Part shown: positions 11,689 to 23,890 of the stretch, one piece after another | Layout: each line of letters starts with the position of its first letter | Position numbering within the stretch: the stretch's first letter is position 1 | Assembly: GCA_964030785.1 (NCBI GenBank) | Contig: OZ034967.1 | Location: 68,315,913 to 68,379,912 of the forward strand | DNA from: Siderastrea siderea | Taxonomy: Eukaryota; Cnidaria; Anthozoa; Scleractinia; Rhizangiidae | Length of the DNA stretch: 64,000 nucleotides | Direction of reading: 5' to 3' | Program-made: the position numbers and the translations under genes | The notes under the pieces: model-generated | What the model was told of the DNA's origin: nothing | Databases searched by the model: none | What the model saw: the letters and a program-made list of their open reading frames with translations, nothing else

Positions 11689-12478
11689 GGTTCAGAGGTG
11701 CTTACAACACCCCCTTACTCTCTCAGAGGCCGCTTTTTGTGTCTCCCAAATCCCTTTCTTTGACATTCAGCATGATTAAATGTCATACAAGATAGTTAAT
11801 GTACATAGTAGCAAGATAAAATTATGATAAATTAATGTAATATGTTTGTTTCACGATGTAGATGGCCATCTCGATCTACATCTTGAGTGAGGACTTCATC
11901 TTAAGACAAAAGATAACTTCACTCACTGTTATGAAAACAAACAACTTTCACTAGACGTGTGATAACAGACTTTACTACTAAGAGGTATGTAGGGATTGGT
12001 GGAAAGGGCTATGAGTGTTTGGGTGACGAAAATGAGGCTAGAATTTTCCTTTGGTCTATGGCAAAGGGAGGTCACAGAAAAAGGGAGCAAAACTCTGTTT
12101 TCTTATACCTTTCATAGTAAAGACGTGATTCAAGTATTTCGTTTATTATTAAATGAACTGTCTCAGGACGACGAAGGTTTGTTTATAACTTTCACTTTCT
12201 AGTGTTAGAAGATACAACTGTTGTTTTGTTCGGTGCTGTTGTGAATGTACATGAGATCGTCACAAGCGGCCGAAATGATCCCAGTCTCATTCTGAAAAAT
12301 CAATATGTGATATGTAAAATGATATCTCAAAGGCAAGATGCATGGAAAAAAAGGTATTATAGCACTGAATTTATTTTCTCTGGCTGATTTATCATGCACT
12401 TTTGAACAAAACTAATTCCTGCATTAAAACACTGTAATATTTTAACCTTTTTGCACTTTCGAATAAAGCGTTGGATTT

Positions 12479-12493
12479 TTAATAATAATAATA

Positions 12494-12528
<35 letters not shown>
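12479..12528. repeat. (AAT)n microsatellite
   Basis: AAT trinucleotide run with one AGT interruption. It is absent from the matching positions of blocks B and C. Confidence 0.9.
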
Positions 12529-12529
<1 letters not shown>

Positions 12530-12680
12530 GTAATATTAATTTTTATTTATTTATGGCTTTCGGGTGTTTTCGCATCGTTTCGGCTTTATGGATAAGTTGC
12601 TCTATTTTTTCTGAACTTTAAGGCGGTTTAAGTGGGACCATTGCCGCCGAAGCCTATTTCCCTTTCGTAAACGGTCATTG

Positions 12681-13566
12681 CCATTTTTGATGGTCGATGT
12701 CATCATTGGTAACCAAGCCTTTATTCATGGCAGATGAAACATATGCTCTGGATTAAGTTACAATAAGGCAAAAAATACATTTTTAAATAGTCTTAGTATG
12801 AACGAAGTTTAAGCCCAAGTTAAATTTACGTTAAAAGTTTGGGAAAGGGCTAGGGTCACCTATCACAGATGTATCAGTGATGAAAGACAGTTAATTATAA
12901 TATATACTTTAATTTTTCGGAATCGTGGGGGATTGGCGAGGTAGTGTAGAGGTAAGGGAGAGAGATGAGCATATGAAAGGACGGGTTCGATTCTGCGAAA
13001 ATCTGTGACTGCTTCACAGATTTTCGCTTGTCGGGCCCGATTTTAAGAACGAAAACGCAACCTGCAAAAGAATTGGCGCAACACAAATTATATCTGCGGT
13101 ATTTTAGCTGAAAACAAACTAACTATCTAGCACCTACCCTTTTGTTTTTTTTAAAAGAGTTTTGACTATAAAAAATGCCTGTGCAGTGCTTGCACTGTGC
13201 ATAAACTGATGCGCTTCCCGATTTATCGTGGCCGACAAATCGGGCTGACAAATCGCAGCGTGTAAATTAGCCTTTAGGAAACCTAAACTTTCATGTTCCG
13301 ATCATGTAGACCGCAACACACCGCGGCGAAAACCGTTACAGGTTTAAAATTGTGGCGGCTGTTGTTTATATTTTCTGCGGGTTTCCGATTAAGCCTCCTT
13401 TGGATTTTCTTTCAAGGATTTTCTCTTTACGGGTTATTTTTGCCGGCTTTATGTTCTCGCCATTTTCTGCGCCGGCTTGAAAACAATAAAAATATCACGC
13501 GTGACATACCGGGAAATTGAGCTAAAAAACTAACTTTTCAGTTCTGTTCGGAAAGTTTGAATTATT
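12681..13566. other. Insertion-derived sequence without a gene, upstream of the LINE
   Basis: Homology to blocks B and C stops near 12680 and resumes near 17700, so this part is extra DNA in block A. Apart from the tRNA-like segment listed below I recognise nothing. A possible short hairpin, CGAAAATCTGTG...CACAGATTTTCG, is at about 12997-13026. Confidence 0.45.
12935..13010 (+). mobile_element. Possible tRNA-derived SINE head
   Basis: TGGCGAGGTAGTGTAGAGGTA resembles an A box in outline, and GGGTTCGATTC about 40 bases later matches a B box. The spacing fits a polymerase III type 2 promoter of a tRNA-derived SINE. It is too diverged for a functional tRNA, and no target duplication was found. 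Confidence 0.4.
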
Positions 13567-13583
13567 ATTACGATGTAACAAAA
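13567..13583. repeat. Target-site duplication, 5' copy, of LINE 13584-16705
   Basis: ATTACGATGTAACAAAA matches the 3' copy at 16706-16722 with one mismatch in 17. It defines the 5' truncation point of the LINE. Confidence 0.8.
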
Positions 13584-16379
13584 CGAAAAGCAAATTGGAG
13601 TAAAAGTAGAGAGTTTGCCATCAAACAACAGCTGAATAATCTTGATGACATTATTTGCAATAGTGATGATTTACAGAACGTGAGCCCGCAACTAGATCAG
13701 TACGAGGAGCTCAAAAATGAACTCCAAAAACTGTATCAAGACAAAAGTTAGGGGGCTAAATTTAGAAGCAAAAGTATTTGGATCGAGCACGGTGAGCGTC
13801 CAACAAAATATTTCTTTAATCTAGAAAAAAGAAATTATAAAAGGAGGGTAATTACGGAGCTAGAAGATGGAAATGGAAAGCGATTATATGAGGAACAAAT
13901 CCTTGCCGAAATCGAAGCCTACTATAAGAATCTGTACTCTTCTAAGATTGACGTAACGCCTGAGTCTTTCTCCCGCTTTAATGAGAATTTAGAGACCCCA
14001 CGCCTTACGAACGAAGAAAGTGCTAATTTGGAAGGGTTATTAACTTACGAAGAGTGCAAAGAAACGCTGAAAACGTTCCAACATGGCAAGTCTCCAGGGG
14101 AGGACGGTTTTACCGCGGAATTTTACTTAGAATTTTTCGATCTTCTAGGGGAAGATTTAATAGAAAGCTTTAACGCTGTCTTTAGAACTGGCAAGCTTTC
14201 AATTTCCCAGCGTAGAGGAATTATAAACCTGATACCGAAAGAAGACGCGGCACTATTAGAACTCCAAAATTGGCGTCCTATAACTCTCTTAAATGTGGAT
14301 TACAAAATTGCGTCTAAAACCATTGCTAGGCGAATTGAATCGGTTTTGCAATCTGTAATACACCCGGACCAATCAGGGTTTGTCAAAGACAGATACATAG
14401 GTGAAAATATAAGGTTGATTAACGACGTACCGGAGATGACTAAAATAGAAAAGTTATCAGGCATTCTGTTGTCGGTGGATTTTCGCAAAGCTTTTGATAC
14501 CTTAGAATGGTCATGCATTCATTATGCTTTGGAGCTATATAATTTTGGAGATAGCTTAAGAAACTGGGTAAAAGTCTTTTATACTGAAATAGAAAGTGCA
14601 GTCATTAACAACGGTTTTGCTACAAATTGGTTTAAACCCACGTCCGGTGTGAGACAAGGATGCCCTCTTTCTCCTTATTTACTCATTCTAACGGCGGAGC
14701 TAATGTCCACAAAAATTAGGCAAAGCAACGAGGTTAAAGGCGTTCAACTGTACGGAAATGAAATCAAGTTATGTCAATTTGCCGATGACACTAACCTTTT
14801 TTGTGCAGACTTGATGTCTGTAGAAAATGGTCTACGCATCATTAAGGAATTTGGGGAGATTTCGGGTCTTAAGTTAAATATAGAGAAAACAAAAGCCATG
14901 TGGCTTGGGAAATGGTCAAAGGTGAAGCACAAACCTCTTAATCTGAAATGGGTTAATTGCCCTACAAAAATTTTGGGAATTCACTTCTCTTATGATGAGA
15001 AAGCAAACAATGAATTGAACTTTAACCTCAAACTTCAAAGATTACAATGAAATCTCGACATCTGGTGCTCAAGGGACCTTACGCTATTTGGTAAAGTACT
15101 CATAATCAAGACTATGGGAATATCGTCACTGGTGTATTCAGCCGCTAATATTGATGTACCTTCGGAAGTTGTAAATGTTGTCAAAAGTAAAATTTTCAGG
15201 TTTTTGTGGAAGAACAATAGAGACAAAATCAAAAGAGAAGGTCTCTATCAGGATTATGAGAAAGGTGGTCTCCGCATGGTTGACTTTGAGACCATGATTA
15301 AAGCTTTAAGGCTTGCGTGGATTTCCAGGCTTTTACAAGAACGGCAGGCAAACTGGAAAACTGTTCCAGTCCACTTTTTCAGTAAACTTGGAGGATTAAA
15401 TTTCTTACTTACTTGCAACTATGATGTAAAATATTGCGAAAACTTACCGCGTTTTTACAGAGACATACTATCTTTCTTCTCCATTCTAAAGTCCCTTTAT
15501 GAGGATGAAACGTGCAAAAGAGATTTGATTTTGTACAATAACAAAGAAATATTGATTGGTGGAAAGCCTTTTTTCAATAAGGAATGGTTCTCGAAAGGTA
15601 TCAAATCGATTAGAGATCTTCTTAACCCGGACGGCACCTTCCTAACTTTTGAGGAGCTTAAGGCTAGATACTCCCTAGAGAAAAGTTCTTTTCTGCATTT
15701 CTATCAAGTAGTTAGTGCTATCCCAAGCCACCTGTTAAATAAAGCAAGAGCTCCAGAAAATCTGCATAGCGAAAACATAGATGATGATGGGACATGCTTC
15801 CAACTAGACGGCAGTGTTGCGATTAATCTAATGAAAGCAAAAGCAAGCGATTTCTACTGGCTTCTAATTAACAGATTATACAAGAAAGATCAAACGGGCC
15901 CAAGCCGGTGGAATAAAGCCATTCCAATGGAGAAGACAGAATGGTCTAAGATCTTCAAATCGACTTATAGAACTTGTAAGGAACCTAAATTGAAAGAATT
16001 TAGTTTCAAGTTTACCCACCGTATCATTGTTACAAAAAAAGAACTTTTCAGGTTTAAGATAAAACCTGATGGCAACTGTGTATATTGTGGGGAGCCAGAT
16101 TCGATAGATCATACTTTTCTAGCTTGCCGTTGTATACAGTCTTTTGTAGAGAAAGTACTAAAATGGTTTAACCTGGACAATGGCACTGTTTTCAGTTTAA
16201 ACTCGCAAAAAATTGTTTTTGGTCTATTAAATGAATGCGGGCCGTCAGTAGCTAACTTAAATTATACTTTGCTCTTCTTGCGATACTATATTTATCAAAA
16301 GAAACTCCAGGAAGACTCATTGGTGCTCCAACATTTTGTTAGTCAAATAAAATACAAATATTCGCTTGAAAAACTTTAA
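13584..16379 (+). pseudogene. LINE ORF2 fragment: reverse transcriptase plus zf-RVT
   Basis: One frame runs the whole length, broken only by in-frame TAG at 13749-13751 and TGA at 15048-15050. After the linker (SIWIEHGERPTKYFFNLEKR) come RT landmarks: KSPGEDGFTAEF; NWRPITLL; SVDFRKAFDTLEW (first catalytic Asp); SGVRQGCPLSP; and QFADDTNLF (catalytic FADD), the last at about 14779-14805. The C-terminal part ends with a CVYCGEPDSIDHTFLAC zinc-binding block (zf-RVT type) near 16075-16125 and a stop at 16377-16379. Reading can open in flanking host DNA upstream, so no genuine start exists. The RT catalytic residues are intact although the frame is broken. Clade assignment to Tx1/L1 is by overall motif pattern. 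Confidence 0.85.
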
Positions 16380-16705
16380 GCAGTTTTGTCCTTTTATTTC
16401 TTATTTACCTTTACTTCCCTTTTTGCCTGTTCTGCTTTTCCTCCAGTACATGGGTTAACATTGCAAATAAATATAAGTAATAGTATTGTATTATCTGTAA
16501 TAAGTGTTAGAGTAATGAAGTATTATTATTGAAATGAAATTACCTTTCGTGGAAAGGAAGAACAAAACAAAACAAAACAAAACAAGAATAGCAAGATGTT
16601 TGTAAATTGTAATCTAAGGTATTGTAGGCAATGCAAGTAATGCTAATTATGATGTATCTGTACTCTGTTTGATTGTCAATAAAGGATTTCTTAATTAAAA
16701 AAAAA
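13584..16705 (+). mobile_element. 5'-truncated Tx1/L1-type LINE insertion
   Basis: The insertion is about 3.1 kb. It is bounded by a 17-bp near-perfect target duplication and ends in an A-run (about 16697-16706), with AATAAA at 16678-16683 as the likely polyadenylation signal. It lacks ORF1 and the endonuclease domain, as expected for incomplete target-primed reverse transcription. It sits in the upstream region of GPCR copy A, on the same strand. Its 3'UTR contains an (AAAAC)n tract at about 16562-16583. The single TSD mismatch and only two nonsense changes suggest a fairly recent insertion. Confidence 0.85.
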
Positions 16706-16722
16706 ATTACGATGTGACAAAA
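16706..16722. repeat. Target-site duplication, 3' copy, of the LINE
   Basis: ATTACGATGTGACAAAA follows the poly(A) tail directly and matches 13567-13583 at 16 of 17 positions. Confidence 0.8.
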
Positions 16723-17700
16723 AAAATTTCGAATAACTAATATACCGTTTCGAATATAGAATCCAAGTTTCAAAGAATCGCTAAATTTTTTGAAGAATGA
16801 AATCGAAGAATGAACTAATCAATGAATATTTGAAGTTGAGCGTGCATGCGTGAACCACGTTGACTGTAATACACTTAGTCCCACGCAAACAATCTAAAAC
16901 GTCAATATAATCAACTAAGGTAGATGTGAATGCTTAGAACGTTGACATACACCTTCAAATATTGTTAGTTCACCGGTTTTACCGATTTTTTCACTCCGTT
17001 GCGATTCTAATAAACATCTACAAAAGTAGCTAAAAAAAAGCAAGCGGAAGCGGAAACGGAAGCAAAGCGTTTGCTAGGCGTAAGCGGAAACGGAAGTAAA
17101 ACGTCGAATCTTATACAGGTCTTTTCTTAACAGTTGTAATATGCAGAATAGTAACCGGTCAACTACCTTTGTCAAGGGAGTAAATAACGTATTCGAGACG
17201 ATGGATTGAGCGTAAGAAGCACCGCCCAAAAGTGGGAGATTAAAAAATCAACTCTGCAGGATCGATTAAACATCCGCCCCCCGAATAACCATTTGCTTTG
17301 TACACCAAACATTAGTAGCTAAGCCGATTTCTATTTACAAATCGAAGAGAAAACACGATAACCACGCAGCAGGGTGGCTGACACATCAGTTTGCATCGAG
17401 CTTTTTCTTGGAAAAAAGTGTTGTTTTGTTGCTGCACGAAAACTGGGCCAGATGTACGTAGACAAGGTAACTTAGGAGTTTTGGGGAAATGGCATAATTT
17501 TAAACATACGTTGATCAAGCGGCCAATCGTCTTATATATTGAAGCTAAGAAAATTGGCTATTTTTAAAAGAAATTTCAGAAATTTCCGTCTCACAGACGA
17601 AAAGATATAGCGATTAGAAACTAAAGTGCACGAAAACTGGGCAACACACTGTATCGCCAAGATGGGAGTTTCATAATAAAAACATATAATAATTAAATGG
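16723..17700. other. No gene recognised
   Basis: Sequence between the LINE and the resumed block homology. A GGAAGCGGAAACGGAAG tract repeats near 17045-17095. No coding signal seen. Confidence 0.45.
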
Positions 17701-17714
17701 TGTTGGGGCATTCC

Positions 17715-18605
17715 ATTCAATTTAATTTTAAACAAAACGTATTCCCTTCGTGTTGCAAAGTTTCGTAAAAGAGTGGAATATTGCGCCAGGAAAAAAAATC
17801 ATACATTTATTTTCTAGAAGGCGGCCTCAAGACTGTAAGTTGGTTTTCAACTACTTCATCACATTTGCCAATCCATTAGCTGGTAAACAGGTTAATAAGC
17901 AAATTCTACTGCCCTTGTTTTTGAATGAAAGAACGTGATAAGGGTGCTTACAAAGGGCCTGCATACGCAAAGGTTTACCGCCATTATTAAGAATGAGATC
18001 GGAAGTCACCTTATGAAGGTTTGTGTGGCTCTCTCAGACCTCAGCTGTAAATTTACCGAATATTTTGGGAAGATGCACACAAGGTGCGCATGCAGTAGCA
18101 AGGTGCTTCTTAACTAGTTTTTACGAATACCAGTTATTAGAGGTAAAAAAGAGTTTGAATTTCATGTGGACAAAACAGATTTAATATTGAACAATTTAAT
18201 TTTAAACAAAACGTATTCCTGTAGTGTTGTAAAGGTTGGTAAAAGAGTAGAATATTGCGCCGGGTGAAAAAAAAAATAAAATAAACTTCATACATTTCTT
18301 TTAAAAGGCGGCCCCAAGTTAAATTGGCTTTCAACTACTTCACCAGAGAATGTTACTTTTATTTGCCAATCCATTAGCTGGTAAATAGGGTAATGAGCAA
18401 TTGCACTGCCCTTGTCTTTGAACACACACAAAGGTTTACCGCCATTACTTAGAATGAAATGGGAAGTCACCTTATGAAGGTTTGTGTAGTCTTTCAGACA
18501 ACAGCTAAAAATTTACCGAATATTTTGGCAAGGTGCACACAAGGTGAATATCAGTTGTTGGAGGTAAAAAAGTTTGAATTTCAAGTAAACAAAACAAATT
18601 AAGCT
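17715..18605 (+). repeat. Tandem duplication of the GPCR upstream/5' exon region
   Basis: Two head-to-tail copies (about 17715-18195 and 18196-18605) share long matching stretches: TTTAATTTTAAACAAAACGT, TAAAAGAGTRGAATATTGCG, GCCAATCCATTAGCTGGTAA, AAAGGTTTACCGCCATTA, CACCTTATGAAGGTTTGTGT and AAATTTACCGAATATTTTGG. Blocks B (about 48060-48480) and C (about 54960-55390) carry only one copy. The region ends at the conserved 5'UTR splice donor, so it probably includes the proximal promoter and 5'UTR exon of GPCR copy A. That role is inference. Confidence 0.75.
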
Positions 18606-18693
18606 TACGCTAGTTCCTGTCTTTTTGGTAAGGGACCTAGATTATTACTATCAGTGTAACTCAACTTCGCCTTTTCTGCATTTTGACTTACAG
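18564..18693 (+). other. Predicted 5'UTR intron of GPCR copy A
   Basis: Donor GTTGGAG|GTAAAA at 18564 and acceptor GACTTACAG ending at 18693 lie two bases before the ATG at 18696. The matching positions are kept in block B (48472-48589) and block C (55388-55481), which supports a real short intron of 94-130 bp. Confidence 0.55.
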
Positions 18694-18831
18694 CAATGGA
18701 TGACAGTGGGAACAGTTCCATTTGTGGTCTGCCTCTATGGGTACCGATTCCAAGCAACGACACTGCCTCCTTCGTACATGACATCATTTTGAGCGCCATC
18801 AACATACCATTCTGCCTCTTTGCGTTTCTTG

Positions 18832-21800
18832 CAGTGGTGGTTGGACACGGTCCGAAAGGCATGGTGGATCATTATATTAGCCAATCACGAGCAGTCTCTC
18901 AACCAGGACGAGAAATCAACATGGCGGCCTTTCACGGGAATGTGAGCTTCACTTCTTGTCATTTTAACGTGCTATCTGTCCCCACTGCAACTTACATTTA
19001 ACAAGAATAATTAGGATTGGTGTGTATCTAGATGTCTTAAAAGTTTTGGATTTGGTCTTCTTTTGTAAGTCAAGTTTGAGCGCAATTTCGTTGTAGGTGG
19101 ATCGAGCAACGTGTGCTTTCATGATATTTGAGTAGGTCTTACATTTTGAGAATTTGTAGGCTAACCCAAAAATCGAAAACCGTTTATTTTACACCTAGAT
19201 CAAGACAGATAAATTTGCTTTTATAAAATCATATAGCGCCCGATAGCGCCCCTCTAGTTAGAGAATTATGCGTTCAGTTTAAGTTGTTGAATTTTCTCTC
19301 CAATATTACTCTCACGCTGCGAGATGTGAAAATTACCTGCGAAATATTAACGCGAGTGATCGTCTTATTTTTAATGATGACAAGTATCAACAGTATGGTG
19401 TGGCATCCCAACTGAGTGTTTTCCCTTCTTTGTTTTGTTGTCTTTAGGTTAAGAGGCAAAATGGTTTCTTCGGTCTGCTCTGTTGCCATGTATGCAACAA
19501 ACTATCAAGAATCACATGTTGTTTGCTGAAATGACCAAAATTATTTGGGCTTTAGGGTCTTATATATAGACACATCATCTGTTGTGGATTGGTTTCCTAA
19601 GATCCCCTTAAGGCTCTTATCTTACAACCTCTGTGCAGTGAACCATTGAGAAAGCAAGAAAAAAATTCAGTATTGAACTGTAACTCAGATTGGAAATTCA
19701 CGGTGCTATCTTAGACATGCAAGAGAAACCAAAACTTCTTTGATATCAAAAATTTGAGATAGCCAATAGTAAATAAGTGAGCAAGATCAACCGAGGAAAA
19801 CAATAAAAATATTTTCACTTCAATGTAGTTGTGAGCAGGTGGGGGGGGGGGGGTTGGGTTCAAGTTAGTGGGGTCTGCTGTAAGAAATAAAATCCAGAGT
19901 TATTGAGGGAGAACTGTGAATTATTGATTGAACATCCCTTTCAATTTTTCAGTTTGGTTGTTATTAATAACAATTAGAGCTATTGAGACCCATAAAAGGG
20001 TTTGAGAACTGTGAATTGATTAAATATCCCTTTGCTAATGGAACTCACAACTTTCGCTTTCTTCATCAATTTTTTACACTGATATCAATCCTTATTTGTT
20101 TTCTACTGAATTGTCTTCCAGGAGACAGATTTCACACCAAAATGAGTGGTCTTACCATTTTTACATGATTATGGTACAAGTTTTTGCAACGGATCGAAAA
20201 TCTTGATCTGGTACAGCAACCAGAATAAACTCGCACTGGTATGACTCGTAACAGTATGGAAACTTGTGCTGGTATCATTATACAGAGCCATAAGACGGAA
20301 TGAAACTCAAACCTGTATTATGTAAACACCCCTTATGTTTCTGTTACTCGACTCAACAGGCAGACTTGGTGCCCAGTGGTAGCCTTTCATGGAGGGTGGG
20401 GTCCAAGTTTAATGGTGGGTTGGGTAAAGGGAGACAACCAAATACAAAACTTTTGTGGAGTTATACCTTGGTATTATTCTGTACTATATTCTGACTATAA
20501 GTAAATCGACAAAAAAAAATCAGATGCTTTCTGAGAGGAGTATGATGTTGTACACAAGCTAATCTGTGCTCCACTAGTACTCCGTTGTAGTCTGGAGTAA
20601 ATGTTTAACTCCATAATTGTTTTGTCCATGTATTTTGCTGTCTGTTTTGTCCAGCCTTATTTTCTTTTCAACAAAAAGGGGGGATACCCTTGGCCCCTCC
20701 TCTGGATCCACCATTGACTTTTCAACAAGGTAGAGGTCTGAAGTAAACAAATGAAGGACTGGGCCATTGTTTGCAAGGGGTAAATGCTCAAAGGTCAATT
20801 TTAGTTAGAGTTTGCTCTGTAGTTGGGACAGCATTCTAATAATTATAAAAACATCACTTTACTCATTGTAAAAGAGTAAAAGAATTGACAGATTTGTAGA
20901 ATGACCTTGGATGTATTGCTCTGATGTGCTTCACTAGTTTTAAAAGGATCCAAGCTAAACCGGTTCACTGTGACCTCGTTAATTTTGTCGTGATAATCAG
21001 TGCAAAGCCCCCAACAACCCTGTCTTAAACACTATTTTCTGCTTGAGGTCCTTGTGGGTAAATGAGTCAATGCTTTCATTGAAGTAGCTGAGAAACAAAT
21101 ATGGGTACATTGTATATAATATTGTCACACATTCTACAGGCTGAACAGAGCTTTGTTAAATTCTCTTAAGACAGATTTTCACGTCCGATGCAAAAGAAAG
21201 TGGAATTCTCGTTCAATCGCAGACTTACTTTGTCAGTATCAGTTACTTTCAAAAGCAAAACAAATTAATTAATTAATTCATATTGACAGCTAGCAATTTG
21301 TACAATAATATTTTAATACAGCCTTGTTTAGCTAAGCTGTGAAAGTTAAAAATTTCAGACAAACCCTTCAGGATTACTACATCCTGCATCAACGGTATTC
21401 TTGAGAAACAGAAGCTTTTGGACACCCTGGAGGTTAAAGGACTGTTAATGCTATAAAATGAACATTCGTAAGGTTTTTCGTGACACGTACTCGACGCTTA
21501 TCCATCGGGGAAAACTTACGATTTCACACAACTGACGCAATTACAAGACCTCAGAAAGCCAGGCATCTGTGTTTTCACTTTTGATGGTTGAAAATAAGTC
21601 CTTCATGGCCCAAGAGGCTATTCATGGTAAGATGTTTCAGATGTTTGCACATATAAGTTACTAACGAGGCTCATTCCTGATAAACTTGGGATTGAAGTCT
21701 CCACGTGTACGCGTTCAATCGATCAGTGCATGAAACCAGCCGTTGAAATGTTACATCAAATATTCAGATGTAAAAAAAAGGATAATTAGACCACAAGAAT

Positions 21801-21951
21801 CGGAGAAATTTCCATTTTTGTTATTTCCAGCTCTTGTAGTTGAATTTGTTTTGGCCCTTCGCGATCCGCACAGTACGAAGGTTCATTGCAACTGAGCTCG
21901 AATTGATCGATAGCCCCATCATGCTTTGCGAACCGTGTCCAACCACCACTG
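18832..21951. mobile_element. Non-autonomous TIR DNA transposon inside GPCR exon 1
   Basis: The ends are CAGTGGTGGTTGGACACGGT and its exact reverse complement: 20 bp perfect, with weaker matching to about 36 bp. CGTTTCTTG is directly repeated at 18823-18831 and 21952-21960, a 9-bp target duplication. Intact copy C has this 9-mer once at the same place, so the empty site is known from within the window. The 3120-bp element contains no recognisable transposase, only short frames, a G-run at about 19842-19852 and AT-rich filler. The terminal CAGTG fits hAT-type ends, but a 9-bp duplication is more usual for Mutator-like or Merlin elements, so the superfamily is left open. Confidence 0.85.
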
Positions 21952-22272
21952 CGTTTCTTGGAAACCTGGTTGCCATTATTGCTGTTATCAAAACTCCTTC
22001 TCTGCAAAGACCGTGCAATATTCTTCTGTGCAGCCTAGCTACTACAGATTGCCTGTCCAGTTTGGTGGTTCAGCCGCTGTTTGTTGCATGGCGTTTGATG
22101 ATTCATCGCATCCACGAATCTTGCGATCATCAAGCTGAGATGGTCAAAGCGTTTGCAGCTAGTCAATTGGCTTTTACAGGATGGTCGTTCGCCAATCTGA
22201 CCATCATCAGCTTTGATCGCCATTACGCTCTCTCCAAGCCTATGGTGTACCGTACGAAAGTTACAAAGAAAG

Positions 22273-23847
22273 GTGATGATTTTGATATAGAAATCTTAGT
22301 ACTAGCATTGTACATACGTTGAAAATTATGAGTAGCAGTAATCAATCGTTAGCAAGTGCGGGCGGAGATGTGGGTTGGGAGATGCGATTAATGTTGAAAA
22401 CCGCTGTTTAGTAATTAAATAGTAGGTGTATAAATTGTTGTTGTTGTGTAGCATGAAATGGTGAATGCGTGTAACCCTTTTAGGCCCAGTATCAACAGAG
22501 GAAATCCTAGCTCGCGAACGCAGACGTATTTCCGGCTGTCGTTTCTCTGCGCCAAAATAACTCCTGCGGGACCCAGGCGGAAAAAGATTTCTGTGACGTA
22601 GCGACTTTAGTTTTCTCGCTGAAACTCGAGTGTTACCCCGCGTCTAATAAAGCGCTTAAAGTTTATTCATCAGAAGTGAACTTTCTTACAGCACTGGCTT
22701 TGAAAATAGCTTCTACAGCGACGGATAATTCAATATTCGCTGAGATATTAATTTTCACGGGACAGCATCAAATTGAGGGCTTTCGGCGGACGAGTGTAAT
22801 TAGTTTATGAGCGGGCAAACATTCGTTTACGGTGGACTCTGGCGTTATAAATTCTCTTATTACACCAAATACAACTTGGTATTTAGGTAGAGCATTTTTT
22901 TACGTTCAATTAAGCGTTTGTTTGAGCTAAAACCATACGATATTCCTTGAGAAATTATAATTCAAATTATAATTCACCGTTCCAGTCAAAACAACCAGTT
23001 TACTCGCCGAAGGTGAGTTTTCTTTGTAAGTTAGCCCTGAAAATAAATTCTAAACGGACGGAATTACTAGGTCATCGTATAGAGCAATTCTTTAATTATT
23101 CATTTCATCCAAATCGATAGACTGCATATTCGCGGAGATATTAATTTCCACGGCAGAATTGTTGAAAATAAAGTTTATGAGCGAACGAAAACGGTTACTT
23201 TACTGAGCAGACATATGCATTCGTTTACGCTGCACTCTGGTGTCGTAAATTTTTACAACGAAAATAATTCGGCGTCTCGGAGAAAATTCTTGAGCTTCAA
23301 TACAGCGTTTGTTTGAGCGTAAAGCGTACAATCATGATGTCAAATTAATTTTCACGGGCCGAGTAACTAGTAAATTTCATGCCGCTGAAATTAAAATTTC
23401 CCCACTCGATGGAAACAATCAGTTGACTCAGCGAACCCAAGCTTTCCTTGTACGCTAGCGTTAAAAATAAATTACAGAGCGACGGATTAATTCAGTTATT
23501 CTGTACAACAGTTCTTTAACTTTTGGTAGTTGTATAAAAGGAAAACCTTTTGCGCGAGTTCCCCACGATGCTCTCGCAGGCTACTTAAAACAGACCTTGA
23601 ACTCAACACCAGGGCCTTCGCTCACATACCATTCATACCAGTTGGAAGCCCAAAGGAATGCCAAAAATGTGCCCACATTTTGCTCCAACTCGGCTCTACA
23701 GTTTAAGTAAGTCCCGCTGACCACTACCTCCAAGATAAGGTCTGCGGGCTCGGTTTTGCTTGCCCGCAATAAACAAGCTAAGTAGGTTCCTTGAATCAAG
23801 CAAGTTTGAGCATGCAAGCAGTACATTCCCTTTGTTTTCAAAAGCAA

Positions 23848-23890
<43 letters not shown>

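Larger units (their letters stand above)
11491..12680 (+). other. GPCR block A upstream homology region
   Basis: This stretch is recognisably similar to 46905-48000 and 53858-54860, the corresponding parts of blocks B and C. Shared landmarks are the ACTTCAGTTG segment, the ATGTAGATGGCCATCT palindrome region, GGGATTGGTGG, and the AAGCGGCCGAAATG segment. No open frame is conserved among the three copies, so I read it as duplicated non-coding upstream DNA. A distal 5'UTR exon or promoter could lie in it. Confidence 0.6.

Noticed and set aside
21786..22018. Minus-strand frames of 65-73 aa opposite GPCR exon 1 (similar ones at 48.5-48.8, 55.4-55.7 and 55.7-56.0 kb)
   Set aside because: They are antisense shadows of conserved GPCR coding sequence.
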